Source of the DNA: Microbacterium sp. zg-B96
GTDB lineage: Bacteria > Actinomycetota > Actinomycetes > Actinomycetales > Microbacteriaceae
DNA length: 64,000 bases
NCBI RefSeq assembly: GCF_030246865.1
Contig: NZ_CP126738.1
Coordinates: 1,612,001-1,676,000 of the forward strand
Direction of reading: 5' to 3'
The translations under genes and the position numbers were made by a program. Of this stretch, positions 35,155-45,581 are shown one piece after another (positions within the stretch are counted from its first letter, which is position 1; each line of letters starts with the position of its first letter). The notes beneath the pieces were generated by a model. It had not been told where the DNA came from. It saw only the letters and a program-made list of their open reading frames with translations, and ran no database searches.

Positions 35155-35412
35155 TTACTCCGCGGCTGCGACGATGTTGACGACCTTGCGGCGGCCCTTC
35201 GCGCCGAACTCGACCGCGCCTGCGGCGAGAGCGAACAGCGTGTCGTCCTTGCCGCGGCCGACGTTGGCGCCCGGGTGGAAGTGGGTGCCGCGCTGGCGGA
35301 CGATGATCTCGCCGGCGTTGACTTCCTGGCCACCGAAGCGCTTGACGCCCAGTCGCTGGGCGTTGGAGTCGCGACCGTTACGGGTGGAGCTTGCGCCCTT
35401 TTTATGTGCCAT
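35155..35412 (-). CDS. rpmA: 50S ribosomal protein L27
   Basis: 85 residues, [20 protein letters not shown] start and [21 protein letters not shown]; its N-terminus reaches the peptidyl-transferase centre. No N-terminal cleavage extension of the Firmicutes type. 19 bp after rplU. Confidence 0.98.
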   Translation of the reverse strand: MAHKKGASSTRNGRDSNAQRLGVKRFGGQEVNAGEIIVRQRGTHFHPGANVGRGKDDTLFALAAGAVEFGAKGRRKVVNIVAAAE

Positions 35413-35431
35413 CTCTGCGTCTCCCCTGGGC

Positions 35432-35740
35432 TTACTTGATGCCGGTGACCTTGACGCGCGTGAGGTCCTGACGGTGCCCCTGGCGCTTCTTGTAACCGGT
35501 CTTGTTCTTGAACTTCTGGATCACGATCTTCGGGCCACGCAGTTCGCTGAGAACCTCAGCGGTCACGGTGACCTTCGCGAGCTTTTCGGCGTCGGTCGTC
35601 ACGGCGTCGCCGTCGACGAGCAGCACCGCGGGCAACTCAAGGGTCTCGCCGACCTTGGTCCGCTGACGGTCCAGGACGACGATCGTGCCGACCTCGACCT
35701 TTTCCTGGCGGCCGCCGGCGCGCACAACTGCGTAAACCAC
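35432..35740 (-). CDS. rplU: 50S ribosomal protein L21
   Basis: 102 residues from the GTG at 35740 ([18 protein letters not shown]), ending in the L21 signature [18 protein letters not shown]. An upstream in-frame extension to 35848 would add 36 non-homologous residues and is rejected. The leader from the TAAACT -10 (35900-35895) to the start is about 150 nt, long enough for a ribosomal-protein regulatory structure. Confidence 0.97.
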   Translation of the reverse strand: MVYAVVRAGGRQEKVEVGTIVVLDRQRTKVGETLELPAVLLVDGDAVTTDAEKLAKVTVTAEVLSELRGPKIVIQKFKNKTGYKKRQGHRQDLTRVKVTGIK

Positions 35741-35894
35741 TTCACACCTGTTTTCGTCTGGGGAGCGCACGGCTCCGGTTGTCTTGCGAGACTCGCTCTG
35801 GGAAAGATAAGTCTTGGTGCCTGGTCGGTCGCTGTCAGCTACCGCCATACGCGTTCCGTCCTAAGACGTGGAAACGCCGCGCACCCAAAGGTAG

Positions 35895-35900
35895 AGTTTA
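35895..35900 (-). promoter_or_regulatory. -10 box of the rplU-rpmA operon
   Basis: TAAACT on the minus strand; no other -10-like element lies between it and rplU except within the leader. A divergent leaderless gene begins at 35967. Confidence 0.55.
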
Positions 35901-35966
35901 GCCGATGCGGGCCGACATGCCAAAAGGGCGGCGCAGTGTGTCGCGCCGGCGCTCTAGGATCGGCGG

Positions 35967-36233
35967 ATGGCAATCCTGATCGATGACCCGCGCTGGCCCG
36001 CGCACGGCCGCCTGTGGGCGCACCTGATCAGCGACAGCGAGCTGAGTGAGTTGCACGCGTTCGCCGCCGCCAACGGCATCCCGCTGCGCAGTTTCGATCT
36101 GGATCACTATGACGTTCCTGATGAGGCCCACGCACGCCTCGTGGCCGCCGGCGCGAATCACGTCGACGGCCACGAGCTGGTGCGCAGGCTGATTGCGTCG
36201 GGGCTGCGCGTACGAGCGCGCGACCGACGCTGA
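35967..36233 (+). CDS. DUF4031 domain protein
   Basis: 88 residues matching DUF4031: MAILIDDPRWPAHGRLWAHL, LHAFAAANGIPLRSFDLDHYDVP, ARLVAAGANHVDGHELVRRLIASGLR. It is a small soluble protein of unknown function. TAGGAT at 35955-35960 is 6 nt before the ATG, a leaderless start. Confidence 0.88.
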   Translation: MAILIDDPRWPAHGRLWAHLISDSELSELHAFAAANGIPLRSFDLDHYDVPDEAHARLVAAGANHVDGHELVRRLIASGLRVRARDRR

Positions 36234-36236
36234 GGG

Positions 36237-38615
36237 CTACTCCCCGTCGGCCACGTGGGGCACGGGCGTGCCCGTCAGCGCCGCGGTGGATACACGCCGA
36301 CGTCCCCGGCCCTGACCGGGTGCCTTCGGCTCCGGCAGCGCCTGCAGGACGGAGTCCAGAAGCAGGTCCTTCTCGGTCTTGGGTGCGGCCGAATCGGTGC
36401 GCTTCTTGCGCGGCTTCTTCGCCCGCTCGGCGCGCTCGGTCCGCTCGGTTCGGTCGGCCGACGGCGGCAGCACCACGGGGATCACGGGCACCTCGACCTC
36501 AGCCTCGACCACCTCGACCTCGGCTTCCACCGTGGCGTCGTCCTGAGTCGGGTGGATGGTGGATGCCGCGATCTGCGCGAGAGCCGACTTCACGCCTTCG
36601 GTGATCACGTGCGTACCGCCGGTGGTCGCCGGGGCGGGCGCGGCCTGGCGGGGGCGACGTGCGGAGGAGCTGCCACCGCCGTTGTTGTTATTGCTGCTGC
36701 GGTGCTTGACCACGGGGTCGTGATGCACGATCACGCCGCGGCCGGCGCACACCTCGCACGCCTCGCTGAAGGTCTCCAGCAGGCCCAGGCCCAGCTTCTT
36801 GCGGGTCATCTGCACGAGGCCGAGCGAGGTGACCTCGGCGACCTGGTGCTTGGTGCGGTCGCGGCTGAGGCATTCCACGAGCCGTCGCAGCACGAGGTCA
36901 CGGTTGGTCTCGAGCACCATGTCGATGAAGTCGACCACGATGATGCCGCCGATGTCACGCAGCCGCAGCTGACGCACGATCTCCTCGGCCGCTTCGAGGT
37001 TGTTCTTGGTGACCGTCTCCTCCAGGTTTCCCCCGGAGCCGACGAACTTGCCGGTGTTGACGTCGATGACCGTCATCGCCTCGGTGCGGTCGATCACGAG
37101 TGAGCCGCCGGAGGGCAGCCAGACCTTGCGGTCCAGCGCCTTCTCGATCTGCTCCGTGATGCGGAACTCGTCGAACGGGTCGTGGTCGCCTTCGAACGGC
37201 TGCACGCGGTCGAGCAGGTCCGGGGCGACACCGGCGAGGTAGCTGGTGATCGTCTGGAACGCGTCTTCGCCCTGGATGAGCATCCGCGTGAAGTCCTCGT
37301 TGAAGACGTCGCGGACGATCTTCACCAGCAAATCGGGCTCAGAGTGCAGCAGCGACGGGGCCTGGCCCGACTCGACCTGCTTGCTGATGTGCTCCCACTG
37401 GTTGGTCAGCCGCTGCACGTCGCGCGTCAGCTGGTCCTCGGTGGCACCCTCGGCCGCAGTGCGCACGATGACGCCACTTGATTCGGGCAGCACCTCCTTG
37501 AGGATGCGCTTGAGGCGCGCCCGCTCGGTGTCGGGGAGCTTGCGGGAGATGCCGTTCATGGCGCCGCCCGGGACGTACACGAGGTAGCGGCCGGGAAGGG
37601 AGATCTGGCTGGTCAGGCGCGCGCCCTTGTGGCCGATCGGGTCCTTGGTCACCTGCACCAGGACGCGGTCGCCTGATTTGAGTGCGAGCTCGATGCGACG
37701 CGGCTGGTTGCCGGTCTCGACGGCATCCCAGTCCACCTCGCCGGAGTACAGCACCGCGTTGCGGCCGCGGCCGATGTCGACGAAGGCTGCCTCCATGCTC
37801 GGCAGCACGTTCTGCACGCGACCGAGGTACACGTTGCCGATGAGCGAGGCGTCCTGGCTGCGCGCGACGTAGTGCTCGACGAGCACGTTGTCCTCGAGCA
37901 CCGCGATCTGCACGCGCCCGTTCTTGGAGCGCACGATCATCATGCGGTCGACGGCTTCGCGGCGGGCGAGGAACTCGGCCTCGGTGACCACGGTGCGCCG
38001 GCGTCCGGCTTCACGGCCGTCGCGGCGGCGCTGCTTCTTGGCCTCCAGGCGCGTGGAGCCCTTGATGCGCTGCGGCTCGGTGATGAGCTCGACGGCACGC
38101 TGGCGCGGCTGCGCAGGCGCCGCAGCAGGGGCGTCGTCGATGTCGTCGCCGCCACGACGGCGACCGCGGCGCGGGCGCGGGGCGGACGTGGTGGGGCGTT
38201 CGTCGACCTCGTCGAAGTCGTCGGGCACGCCGCGGCCGGTGTGAGCCGGCAGCGGTGCGACGGCGGGAGCGTAGAAGTGCAGCTGCGTCGACACGGCCGA
38301 GACGAAGTTCTCCGGCAGCAGGCCGAGACTCACGGCCGTGACCGGGCCGGTGGGCTCGGGCTCGGATGCTGCGTCGTCGGATGCTGCGTCGTCGGCTGCC
38401 GTCGGCTCGGGCGCGTCGTCTGCAGGTGCCTCCGGCGCCACCGCGGGAGCCGGGTCGGGCTCCGTAGCGGCATCCGTCGTTTCGGCATCCTGCTCGACGG
38501 TCGGCTCGTCGGCCGACGTCTCGTCGGTCTGCTCGGCCGCCTCGATGTCGAGTTGCGAAGGCGTCAGCGCGTCGTCATCGTTGGCGGGACTTGTGCGGGT
38601 CTCATCGGATATCAC
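36237..38615 (-). CDS. rne: Ribonuclease E/G
   Basis: About 792 residues from the GTG at 38615 (AAGGAG upstream). The N-terminal 240 residues are acidic and disordered, then a basic stretch. The catalytic core has the S1 domain (NVYLGRVQNVLPSMEAAFVDIGRGRN), the DNase I-like catalytic segment MTVIDVNTGKFVGSGGNLEET with its metal-binding Asp, and the Zn-link CEVCAGRG. The C-terminal tail is also disordered with Lys/Arg patches. Disordered regions on both sides of the core are the actinobacterial arrangement. It degrades and processes mRNA and rRNA. Confidence 0.95.
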   Translation of the reverse strand: MISDETRTSPANDDDALTPSQLDIEAAEQTDETSADEPTVEQDAETTDAATEPDPAPAVAPEAPADDAPEPTAADDAASDDAASEPEPTGPVTAVSLGLLPENFVSAVSTQLHFYAPAVAPLPAHTGRGVPDDFDEVDERPTTSAPRPRRGRRRGGDDIDDAPAAAPAQPRQRAVELITEPQRIKGSTRLEAKKQRRRDGREAGRRRTVVTEAEFLARREAVDRMMIVRSKNGRVQIAVLEDNVLVEHYVARSQDASLIGNVYLGRVQNVLPSMEAAFVDIGRGRNAVLYSGEVDWDAVETGNQPRRIELALKSGDRVLVQVTKDPIGHKGARLTSQISLPGRYLVYVPGGAMNGISRKLPDTERARLKRILKEVLPESSGVIVRTAAEGATEDQLTRDVQRLTNQWEHISKQVESGQAPSLLHSEPDLLVKIVRDVFNEDFTRMLIQGEDAFQTITSYLAGVAPDLLDRVQPFEGDHDPFDEFRITEQIEKALDRKVWLPSGGSLVIDRTEAMTVIDVNTGKFVGSGGNLEETVTKNNLEAAEEIVRQLRLRDIGGIIVVDFIDMVLETNRDLVLRRLVECLSRDRTKHQVAEVTSLGLVQMTRKKLGLGLLETFSEACEVCAGRGVIVHHDPVVKHRSSNNNNGGGSSSARRPRQAAPAPATTGGTHVITEGVKSALAQIAASTIHPTQDDATVEAEVEVVEAEVEVPVIPVVLPPSADRTERTERAERAKKPRKKRTDSAAPKTEKDLLLDSVLQALPEPKAPGQGRGRRRVSTAALTGTPVPHVADGE

Positions 38616-38904
38616 CGGCGTACTCCTTGCGGGCGACACCGCGCGTCGCCCGGCTAAATCTCGTGCGGTACCGCTGTCGTCTCGTCTGTGACGGTGCGGC
38701 TCGCGAACTCTCACTCGGTCTGCAGCCGGCGCTCGGCGGGCTGCGCTGGGCGTTCATCGCCCGAAGTCTTCGGAGATGCGTTCGCGGCGCGGCCGCGGGT
38801 GCATCGACCACCATTATCGCACCTCCGGCGCTTCTTGTGGCGCAGGTGTGGCCCGGCGTCGTCCGCCGGGGTTGTGCAGGGGCTGCGATGGCATAATCCG
38901 GGGC

Positions 38905-39480
38905 ATGCCCGATACCCGTTCCGCGCGCCCGACCGTCCTCGCCGTGTGGCTCGTCATCGCCGGTGTCGTCGGGTGGTGGGCGGCGTTTTCGCTCACGATG
39001 GAGCGGTTCCACCTGCTGGCCGATCCCGATGCGATCGCGTCGTGCGACTTCAGTCTGCTGGTGCAGTGCACAGCGAATCTGCAGTCCGCTCAGGGCAGCG
39101 TCTTCGGGTTTCCCAACCCGATTCTCGGGTTGACCGGTTGGGTCGCACCGGTCGTCGTGGGGGTCGCGGTGCTGGCCGGGGCGCGGTTCGCGCGCTGGTT
39201 CTGGTGGTGCTTCTGGGCCGGGACCGCGTTCGCCTTCGGCTTCGTGGTGTGGCTGATCGGCCAGAGTGTGTTCGTGCTGGCGACGCTGTGCCCGTGGTGC
39301 ATGGTGACCTGGGCGGTGACCATCCCGACGTTCTATGCCGTGACGGTGCACGTGCTGCGGGTATCCGGCATCCGCTGGGCCCGTCGCCTGGGACCGTGGG
39401 TGCCGTTGGCGACGTTCCTGAGCTACGTCGTGGTCGCGGTCATCGCGCAGCTGCGTCTCGATTGGCTCTCCCAGCTCTGA
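38905..39480 (+). CDS. Vitamin K epoxide reductase (VKOR) family protein
   Basis: 191 residues, about five TM helices, with the catalytic pair CPWC (about residues 132-135) and the loop cysteines in ASCDFS and VQCTAN. Bacterial VKOR uses a quinone to reoxidise DsbA-like proteins and so drives disulfide formation outside the membrane; no DsbA gene is adjacent. CATAAT ends 7 nt before the ATG. Confidence 0.92.
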   Translation: MPDTRSARPTVLAVWLVIAGVVGWWAAFSLTMERFHLLADPDAIASCDFSLLVQCTANLQSAQGSVFGFPNPILGLTGWVAPVVVGVAVLAGARFARWFWWCFWAGTAFAFGFVVWLIGQSVFVLATLCPWCMVTWAVTIPTFYAVTVHVLRVSGIRWARRLGPWVPLATFLSYVVVAVIAQLRLDWLSQL

Positions 39481-39484
39481 CGCC

Positions 39485-39739
39485 GAGTGAGTATTCACGC
39501 TGCCGAGTGAGTATTCACGCTGCCGAGTGAGTATTCACGCTGCCGAGTGAGTATTCATGCTGCCCAGTGAGTACTCGCCACGGCGGCGAGTACTCGCTCG
39601 AGACGACGAATACTCACTCGCGGGCACGAATACTCACTCGCGGGCACGAATACTCACTCGCGGGCACGAATACTCACTCGCGGGCACGAATACTCACTCG
39701 CGGGCACGAATACTCACTCGCGGGCACGAATACTCACTC
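39485..39739. repeat. 20-bp-period inverted tandem array
   Basis: Left half: GAGTGAGTATTC at 39485, 39505, 39525 and 39545, and a degenerate unit at 39565. Right half: the reverse complement, degenerate at 39588 and then perfect at 39608, 39628, 39648, 39668, 39688, 39708 and 39728. Spacers are 8 bp (ACGCTGCC on the left, GCGGGCAC on the right), giving exact 20-bp periodicity. The centre, near 39582, contains two GAGTACTC palindromes. It fills the gap between the convergent VKOR and ndk genes, so either transcript would form one giant interrupted hairpin. Confidence 0.95.
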
Positions 39740-39747
39740 GGGAGCGG

Positions 39748-40161
39748 TCAGAACCAGATCGCGAGCTCGCGGGCGGCGGACTCGGGGCTGTCGGAGCCGT
39801 GCACCAGGTTCTGCTGCACGGCGACGCCCCAGTCGCGGCCGAGGTCGCCGCGGATCGTGCCGGGCGCTGCCGTGGTCGGGTCGGTGGTGCCGGCCAGGGA
39901 CCGGAACCCCTCGATCACCCGGTTGCCGGCGAGGCGGATCGCCACCGACGGACCAGACATCATGAACTCCACGAGCGGCTCGTAGAAGGGCTTCCCGGCG
40001 TGCTCGGCGTAGTGCTGCTCGAGGCGGTCGCGGTCGGGCTCCACCAGGCGCAGGTCCACGAGGGAGTACCCCTTCGCCTCGATGCGGGCGAGGATCACGC
40101 CCGTGAGTCCCCGTGCCACGCCGTCCGGCTTCACCAGGACGAGAGTTTCTTCGGTGGCCAT
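39748..40161 (-). CDS. ndk: Nucleoside-diphosphate kinase
   Basis: 137 residues; balances NTP pools. It has the active-site histidine in the NLVHGSDSPESA segment, and LVLVKPDGVARGL at the N-terminus. GGAGA precedes the ATG at 40161, 2 bp after the DUF4233 stop. It is the last gene of the ileS operon. Confidence 0.97.
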   Translation of the reverse strand: MATEETLVLVKPDGVARGLTGVILARIEAKGYSLVDLRLVEPDRDRLEQHYAEHAGKPFYEPLVEFMMSGPSVAIRLAGNRVIEGFRSLAGTTDPTTAAPGTIRGDLGRDWGVAVQQNLVHGSDSPESAARELAIWF

Positions 40162-40162
40162 G

Positions 40163-40567
40163 TCAGTCTCCGTTTCGCTGTTCGGCCTCGGCGACCAGGC
40201 GCGCATTGCGCCGGTCGAGCGAGGCCCCTTTGATGGTCGCATACGCCCACATCGCGCCGAACATCAGCGCGATGAGCAGGATTGCCGGCACGAACACGGC
40301 GCCGAGGGCCACGGTGACCTGCAGCACCCAGCCGAACGCCACCGCCCACCGGTGACGCAACAGGCCCGCCGTGATCACCATGAGCACAGCCACGACGCTG
40401 CCGGCGACAATCCCCCACCACGGCTCGACGCCTTCGGGCAGCACACGCAGCCCGTAGATCGCCAGGCCCGCGAGGAAAGCCACGATCGCCTCGAACACCA
40501 GCACGATCGACGCGAGCGACTCCGCAGCGCCCCGCGTACGGCGCGGCTGCGGTGCGGCCGCGCTCAC
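40163..40567 (-). CDS. DUF4233 membrane protein
   Basis: 134 residues with four hydrophobic helices and the family pattern SLASIVLVFEAIVAFLAGLAIYG. DUF4233 genes regularly sit between folC and ndk in actinobacteria, but the function is unknown. The GTG start overlaps the folC stop (GTGA). Confidence 0.88.
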   Translation of the reverse strand: MSAAAPQPRRTRGAAESLASIVLVFEAIVAFLAGLAIYGLRVLPEGVEPWWGIVAGSVVAVLMVITAGLLRHRWAVAFGWVLQVTVALGAVFVPAILLIALMFGAMWAYATIKGASLDRRNARLVAEAEQRNGD

Positions 40568-41916
40568 GCGCTCCACCCGCTCTTCCAATCCCCTGCGGAT
40601 GCCGCCGTCAGCGCTTCCCCGGCCAGTACGACACTGCCGGCGATGATCACGGCGCGGCGGTCGGATGCCGCAGCCCACTCCCGCGCCGCCTCCGCGGCGT
40701 CGGCGACATCCGGATGCACGCTCACCTGAGCTCCCCGCTCCTCGGCGAGGTCGGCGATCGCATCGGGGTCGCTGGCGCGGTCGGACTGCGGAGCGGTCGC
40801 GAACACGTGCGCCGCGAGGGGCGCGAGTTCCGCGACGACACCGGCGACGTCCTTGTCGGCGAGGGCACCGAGCACCACGCCCCACTCGTCGAAGTCGAAC
40901 ACGTCACGCAGCGCCGTGGCCAGCGCCCGCGCACCGTGCGGGTTGTGCGCGCCGTCGACGATCACCGTCGGGGACACGCCCACCAGTTGCAGGCGGCCGG
41001 GCGAGGTGACCTCCGCGAGGCCCTCGGTGAGCACGTCGGCGGCGATCGGCTGGGTCGCCGCGCCGAGCAGCGACTCCACCGCGGCGATCGCGAGGGCCGC
41101 GTTGTGACCCTGGTGCGCGCCGTAGATCGGCAGGTACTGGTCGTCGTAGGTGCCGGCGAGCCCGCGCACCGAGATCAGCTGCCCGCCGACGGCCAGGCGG
41201 TCCGCGGTGAGGTCGAACCCCTCCCCCTCGAACGCGATCGTGGCGTCGTGGGCGGATGCCGCCGCGCGCAGGACCCGCTCGGCGGCGGCATCCTGTCGGG
41301 CGGAGACGACCGCGGCGCCGTCCTTGATGATTCCAGCCTTGACCTGGGCGATCTCCGCGATCGTGCCGCCCAGGCGGTCGGCGTGGTCCATGTCGATCGG
41401 GGTGAACACTGCGACGTCGCCGTCGGCGGTATTGGTCGAGTCCCAGGACCCGCCCATCCCCACTTCGATGACCGCCACGTCCACCGGAGCGTCGGAGAAT
41501 GCGACGAATGCGAGCGCCGTCAGCAGCTCGAAGAACGTCAGCGGCTCCTCGTCCGCCTCGGCCAGCTCGGCATCGACGATCTCGACGAACGGCGCGATCT
41601 CATCCCACGCGTCGGCGACGGCGGCGTCGGCGATGGGCTCGCCGTCGATCATGATCCGCTCGGTGAACCGCTCCAGGTGAGGGCTGGTGAACAGCCCCAC
41701 CCGCAGCCCGTGCGCTCGCACGATGCTGTCGATGATGCGGCTCGTGGACGTCTTGCCGTTGGTGCCGGTCACGTGCACCACGCGGTAGGTGCGCTGCGGG
41801 TCGTCGAGGAACTCCAGCAACCGCGCGGTGCGCTCCTTGCGCGGCTCCACCCACCGCTCACCGGCGCGGGCGAGGAGTGTCTCGTGGACGGTGTCGGCCC
41901 TGCGGCGATCGTTCAT
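40564..41916 (-). CDS. folC: Dihydrofolate synthase / folylpolyglutamate synthase
   Basis: 450 residues, Mur-ligase fold: P-loop [52 protein letters not shown]. It adds glutamates to (dihydro)folate. The ATG overlaps the ileS stop (ATGA), so folC is translated with ileS and falls under its T-box. Confidence 0.95.
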   Translation of the reverse strand: MNDRRRADTVHETLLARAGERWVEPRKERTARLLEFLDDPQRTYRVVHVTGTNGKTSTSRIIDSIVRAHGLRVGLFTSPHLERFTERIMIDGEPIADAAVADAWDEIAPFVEIVDAELAEADEEPLTFFELLTALAFVAFSDAPVDVAVIEVGMGGSWDSTNTADGDVAVFTPIDMDHADRLGGTIAEIAQVKAGIIKDGAAVVSARQDAAAERVLRAAASAHDATIAFEGEGFDLTADRLAVGGQLISVRGLAGTYDDQYLPIYGAHQGHNAALAIAAVESLLGAATQPIAADVLTEGLAEVTSPGRLQLVGVSPTVIVDGAHNPHGARALATALRDVFDFDEWGVVLGALADKDVAGVVAELAPLAAHVFATAPQSDRASDPDAIADLAEERGAQVSVHPDVADAAEAAREWAAASDRRAVIIAGSVVLAGEALTAASAGDWKSGWSA

Positions 41917-44900
41917 GCGCTCACCCGGCTGACCGCGACGTAGAAGCCGCCCCGGTTGGCGTAGGTGCCGGCAGGCACGTACGCGACGTGGTCGGGCGTG
42001 GCGCCGAAGACATCCGGATGCCACTGGTCACCGGCCATGTCCGAGGGCACCCCGATGTCGCGACCGGCGACGCGCGCCGCCAGATCCACCGCGAGGGTCT
42101 CCCCCGCGACATCGGCGGCATCCACCCCGGCCTCGAGCGCCGACGCGTCGTCGGCGGACTCGAACAGCAGCTGCAGACGGATGCGGTCGCTCACGTCGAA
42201 ACCGGCGGCCTTGCGGGTGTCCTGCACGGCGCGCACGACGTCGCGCGCGAAGCCCTCGGCTTCCAGCTCGGGTGTCGTGGTGGTCTCCAGCAGCACGAAA
42301 CCGGTGCTCGGCAGCAGGGAGAGCGCCTCGCCGTCCGGGCGACCGCTGGTCTCCAGCGCCAGGTCGTACTCGCCCGGCTCCAGTGTCACGCCACCGGCGG
42401 TGACGACACCGTCGGTCTCGGACCAGTCGCCGCTCTTGGCGGCTTGGATGACCTGCTGCACCTGCTTGCCCAGGCGCGGGCCGGCGGCACGCGCGTTGAC
42501 CGACAGGCGGTGGGTGATGCCGTACTCGGCGGCGGTGTCCTCGCGCAGTTCCACGAGCTCCACAGCCTTGACGTTCAGCTCGTCGCGCAGCAGCTCATCG
42601 AACTGCGCGAGCGAGCCCGCCCCCGGCACGACCACTGTCAGCCGCGGCAGCGGCAGCCGCACGCGCTTGCCCTCGCGCTTGCGCAGCGCGTTGGCGACGC
42701 TGGTCACTTCGCGCACGGCATCCATCGCGGTGCGGATGTCGTCGGCGGTCGGGAAGACCTCGGCATCCGGCCAGTCCTCCAGGTGCACGCTGCGGCCACC
42801 CGTGAGGCCCTGCCAGATCTGCTCGGACACCAGCGGGATCAGCGGTGCCGCCACGCGGGTGACGGTCTCGAGCACCGTGTACAGCGTGTCGAACGCCTCG
42901 CGGCTCGTCGGGTCTTCGGTGACGCCCGTCCAGAACCGGTCGCGAGACCGGCGGATGTACCAGTTGGTCAGCGCCTCGGCGAACTCCCGCAGCTTGGCCG
43001 CGGCGGTGGTGGAATCCAGTGCGTCCAACTCGGTTGCCACGTCGCGGACCAGGTCGCCGGTCAGCGCGAGGATATAGCGGTCCAGCACGTTGGTCGAGTC
43101 GGTGCGCCAGGATGCCTCGTAGCCGGCCCCGCCGGCAGGACCGCCGGCGGCGTTGGCGTAGGTGGCGAAGAAGTACCACGCGTTCCACAACGGCAGCAGG
43201 AACTCGCGCACGCCGGCGCGGATGCCCTCCTCGGTGACGACGAGGTTGCCGCCGCGCAGCACCGGGCTGGCCATGAGGAACCATCGCATCGCGTCGGAGC
43301 CGTCGCGGTCGAACACTTCGGACACGTCGGGGTAGTTGCGCAGCGACTTGGACATCTTCTGCCCGTCGCTGCCCAGCACGGTGCCGTGGCAGGACGCGCC
43401 GATGAACGCCGGGCGGTCGAAGAGCGCCGTGGAGAGCACGTGCATGACGTAGAACCACCCGCGAGTCTGCGGGATGTACTCCACGATGAAGTCCGCCGGG
43501 GAGTGCTCGTCGAACCATTCGCGGTTCTCGAACGGGTAGTGCACCTGGGCGTAGGGCATCGATCCGGAGTCGAACCAGACGTCGAAGACGTCCTCGATGC
43601 GTCGCATCGTGGACTGCCCGGTCGGGTCGTCGGGGTTCGGCCTGGTCAGGTCGTCGATGTAGGGGCGGTGCAGGTCCACTTCGCCCTGCTCGTTGCGGGG
43701 CAGGCGCCCGAAGTCGCGCTCCATCTCGTCGAGCGAGCCGTACACGTCCACCCGCGGGTACGCCGGGTCATCGCTGCGCCACACCGGGATCGGTGAACCC
43801 CAGTAGCGGTTGCGGCTGACCGACCAGTCGCGCGCGCCCTGCAGCCACTTGCCGAACTGGCCGTGCTTGATGTTCTCCGGCGCCCACGTGATCTGCTCGT
43901 TGAGCTCGATCATGCGGTCCTTGATCGCGCTGACGCGCACGAACCAGCTGGAGACGGCCTTGTAGATCAGCGGGTTGCGGCAGCGCCAGCAGTGCGGGTA
44001 CGAGTGCTCGTAGCTGGCCTCGCGCAGCAGCCGGCCCTCGGCCTTGAGTAGCCGGATCAGCGGCCGGTTGGCATCCATCCACAGCTCGCCGGCGACGTCG
44101 GTGACCTGCGGCAGAAAGCGTCCGCCGTCATCCAGGCTCATGATCAGCGGGATGCCGGCGGCTTCGGTGATGCGCTGGTCGTCCTCGCCGTACGCCGGCG
44201 CCTGATGCACGATGCCGGTGCCGTCGCTGGTGGTGACGTATTCGTCGACCAGGATGCGCCAGGCGCGGTCGGTCCCCCACACCTCGGCATCGGCGTAGTA
44301 GTCGAACAGCCGGTCGTAGTGCACGTCCTCCAGCTCACGGCCCTGCACGCGCTGCTGCACCGCTTCGCGGGCGGCTTCGACGCTGTCGTAGCCGAGGTCC
44401 TTGGCGTACCCGGGCAGCAGTTCCTCGGCCAGCAGGTAGCGATGCGATTCGCCTTCCGCGCGGTCCTCGTGCACGTCCGCCGCGCCGTGGGGGCCACCGG
44501 GCACGACGACGTAGGTGACGTCGGGGCCGACGGCCAGCGCCAGGTTGGTGGGGAGGGTCCACGGCGTCGTCGTCCACGCGAGGGCGCGCACGGCGGTCAG
44601 CCCCATGGCTTCGGCCTTCGTACCAACGAGCGGGAACGTGACGGTGACCGATGGGTCCTGACGCATCTTGTAGACGTCGTCGTCCATGCGCAGCTCGTGG
44701 TTGGACAGCGGCGTCTCGTCGCGCCAGCAATAAGGCAGTACGCGGTGGCCCTCGTAGGCGAGGTCCTTGTCGTAGAGCTCCTTGAACGCCCACAGCACCG
44801 ATTCCATGAACCCGGGGTCGAGCGTCTTGTAGCCACGGTCGAAGTCCACCCAGCGGGCCTGGCGGGTGACGTAGTCCTCCCACTCGTGGGTGTACTCCAG

Positions 44901-45356
44901 AACCGATTCGCGGGCCTTCGCGTTGAATGCGGCGATGCCCATCTGCTCGATCTGGCTCTTCTCGGTGATGCCGAGCTGCTTCATCGCCTCGAGCTCGGCG
45001 GGCAGGCCGTGCGTGTCCCAGCCGAACACGCGGTCGACCTTCTTGCCGCGCATGGTCTGGAACCGCGGGAAGAGATCCTTGGCGTACCCGGTGAGCAGGT
45101 GCCCGTAGTGGGGCAGACCGTTCGCGAACGGCGGGCCGTCGTAGAACACCCACTCCGGGGCGCCCTCGCGCTGCGCGATCGACGCGCGGAACGTGTCGTC
45201 CTCTGCCCAGAAGGCGAGGACCTCCTGCTCGATGTCGGGGAAGCGCGGGCTCGGCACGACGCCCGCTGGACCGAAGGAGGCGCCTGGCGCGGCGCCGGCG
45301 GCATCCGGTGCGGTCGCCTCGGCGGCCGAGCGTGATGAAGGTCGGGGGTAGGTCAT
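41913..45356 (-). CDS. ileS: Isoleucine--tRNA ligase (long, eukaryote-like type)
   Basis: 1147 residues from the ATG at 45356, which has CTGGAG upstream; class I synthetase with editing domain. HIGH-type motif in [18 protein letters not shown] in [10 protein letters not shown]. The length and C-terminal domain are those of the type-2 form usual in Actinobacteria, a form known to be less sensitive to mupirocin in several organisms. Expression is controlled by a T-box leader. Confidence 0.96.
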   Translation of the reverse strand: MTYPRPSSRSAAEATAPDAAGAAPGASFGPAGVVPSPRFPDIEQEVLAFWAEDDTFRASIAQREGAPEWVFYDGPPFANGLPHYGHLLTGYAKDLFPRFQTMRGKKVDRVFGWDTHGLPAELEAMKQLGITEKSQIEQMGIAAFNAKARESVLEYTHEWEDYVTRQARWVDFDRGYKTLDPGFMESVLWAFKELYDKDLAYEGHRVLPYCWRDETPLSNHELRMDDDVYKMRQDPSVTVTFPLVGTKAEAMGLTAVRALAWTTTPWTLPTNLALAVGPDVTYVVVPGGPHGAADVHEDRAEGESHRYLLAEELLPGYAKDLGYDSVEAAREAVQQRVQGRELEDVHYDRLFDYYADAEVWGTDRAWRILVDEYVTTSDGTGIVHQAPAYGEDDQRITEAAGIPLIMSLDDGGRFLPQVTDVAGELWMDANRPLIRLLKAEGRLLREASYEHSYPHCWRCRNPLIYKAVSSWFVRVSAIKDRMIELNEQITWAPENIKHGQFGKWLQGARDWSVSRNRYWGSPIPVWRSDDPAYPRVDVYGSLDEMERDFGRLPRNEQGEVDLHRPYIDDLTRPNPDDPTGQSTMRRIEDVFDVWFDSGSMPYAQVHYPFENREWFDEHSPADFIVEYIPQTRGWFYVMHVLSTALFDRPAFIGASCHGTVLGSDGQKMSKSLRNYPDVSEVFDRDGSDAMRWFLMASPVLRGGNLVVTEEGIRAGVREFLLPLWNAWYFFATYANAAGGPAGGAGYEASWRTDSTNVLDRYILALTGDLVRDVATELDALDSTTAAAKLREFAEALTNWYIRRSRDRFWTGVTEDPTSREAFDTLYTVLETVTRVAAPLIPLVSEQIWQGLTGGRSVHLEDWPDAEVFPTADDIRTAMDAVREVTSVANALRKREGKRVRLPLPRLTVVVPGAGSLAQFDELLRDELNVKAVELVELREDTAAEYGITHRLSVNARAAGPRLGKQVQQVIQAAKSGDWSETDGVVTAGGVTLEPGEYDLALETSGRPDGEALSLLPSTGFVLLETTTTPELEAEGFARDVVRAVQDTRKAAGFDVSDRIRLQLLFESADDASALEAGVDAADVAGETLAVDLAARVAGRDIGVPSDMAGDQWHPDVFGATPDHVAYVPAGTYANRGGFYVAVSRVSA

Positions 45357-45548
45357 GTCACTCCAGCAGGTTGCGATGCGTCCTGCGAGGACGACCCGTC
45401 CGGGCCGCGGTACCACCCCGCTTTGATCCCGGTCTGCACCGTGGATCCACTCTCACTGCGGCGGTGACGGGCCTGCCCCGCTCGGTTCTACTGACGGTTT
45501 CCCGCGTTCTTCCGAGAGCTCCCCGGTGATAGCCGGATCGATGCTGAT
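45357..45548 (-). promoter_or_regulatory. T-box riboswitch (isoleucine, actinobacterial short stem I)
   Basis: The T-box motif GGGGTGGTACCGCGG lies at 45419-45405. Upstream on the minus strand are GGCTATCACCGGGGAGC, where the ATC at 45530-45528 is the isoleucine specifier, and GGAAGAACG. Stem I is very short, as in actinobacterial ileS leaders that act on translation. There is no U-tract terminator; a hairpin (CGTCCT/AGGACG) and a GCAGG/CCTGC pairing precede the CTGGAG ribosome site, consistent with Shine-Dalgarno sequestration. Uncharged tRNA-Ile should open it. Confidence 0.93.
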
Positions 45549-45554
45549 CGTCCG

Positions 45555-45574
45555 ATTGTACGCGTCCGTAGGCT
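45555..45574. promoter_or_regulatory. Divergent promoters for ileS and the pentapeptide-like gene
   Basis: Minus strand TACAAT (45560-45555) is the -10 for the T-box leader. Plus strand TAGGCT (45569-45574) is the -10 of the leaderless gene at 45582. The two lie 8 bp apart, so the polymerases probably compete. Confidence 0.7.
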
Positions 45575-45581
45575 CTTGTGC

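Noticed and set aside
33563..35986. Plus-strand open frame of about 800 codons
   Set aside because: Antisense to obg, rpmA and rplU, all certain genes; no start signal.
39485..39739. CRISPR array
   Set aside because: Repeat unit is 12 bp, spacers are constant 8-bp sequences, the halves are inverted, and there are no cas genes.
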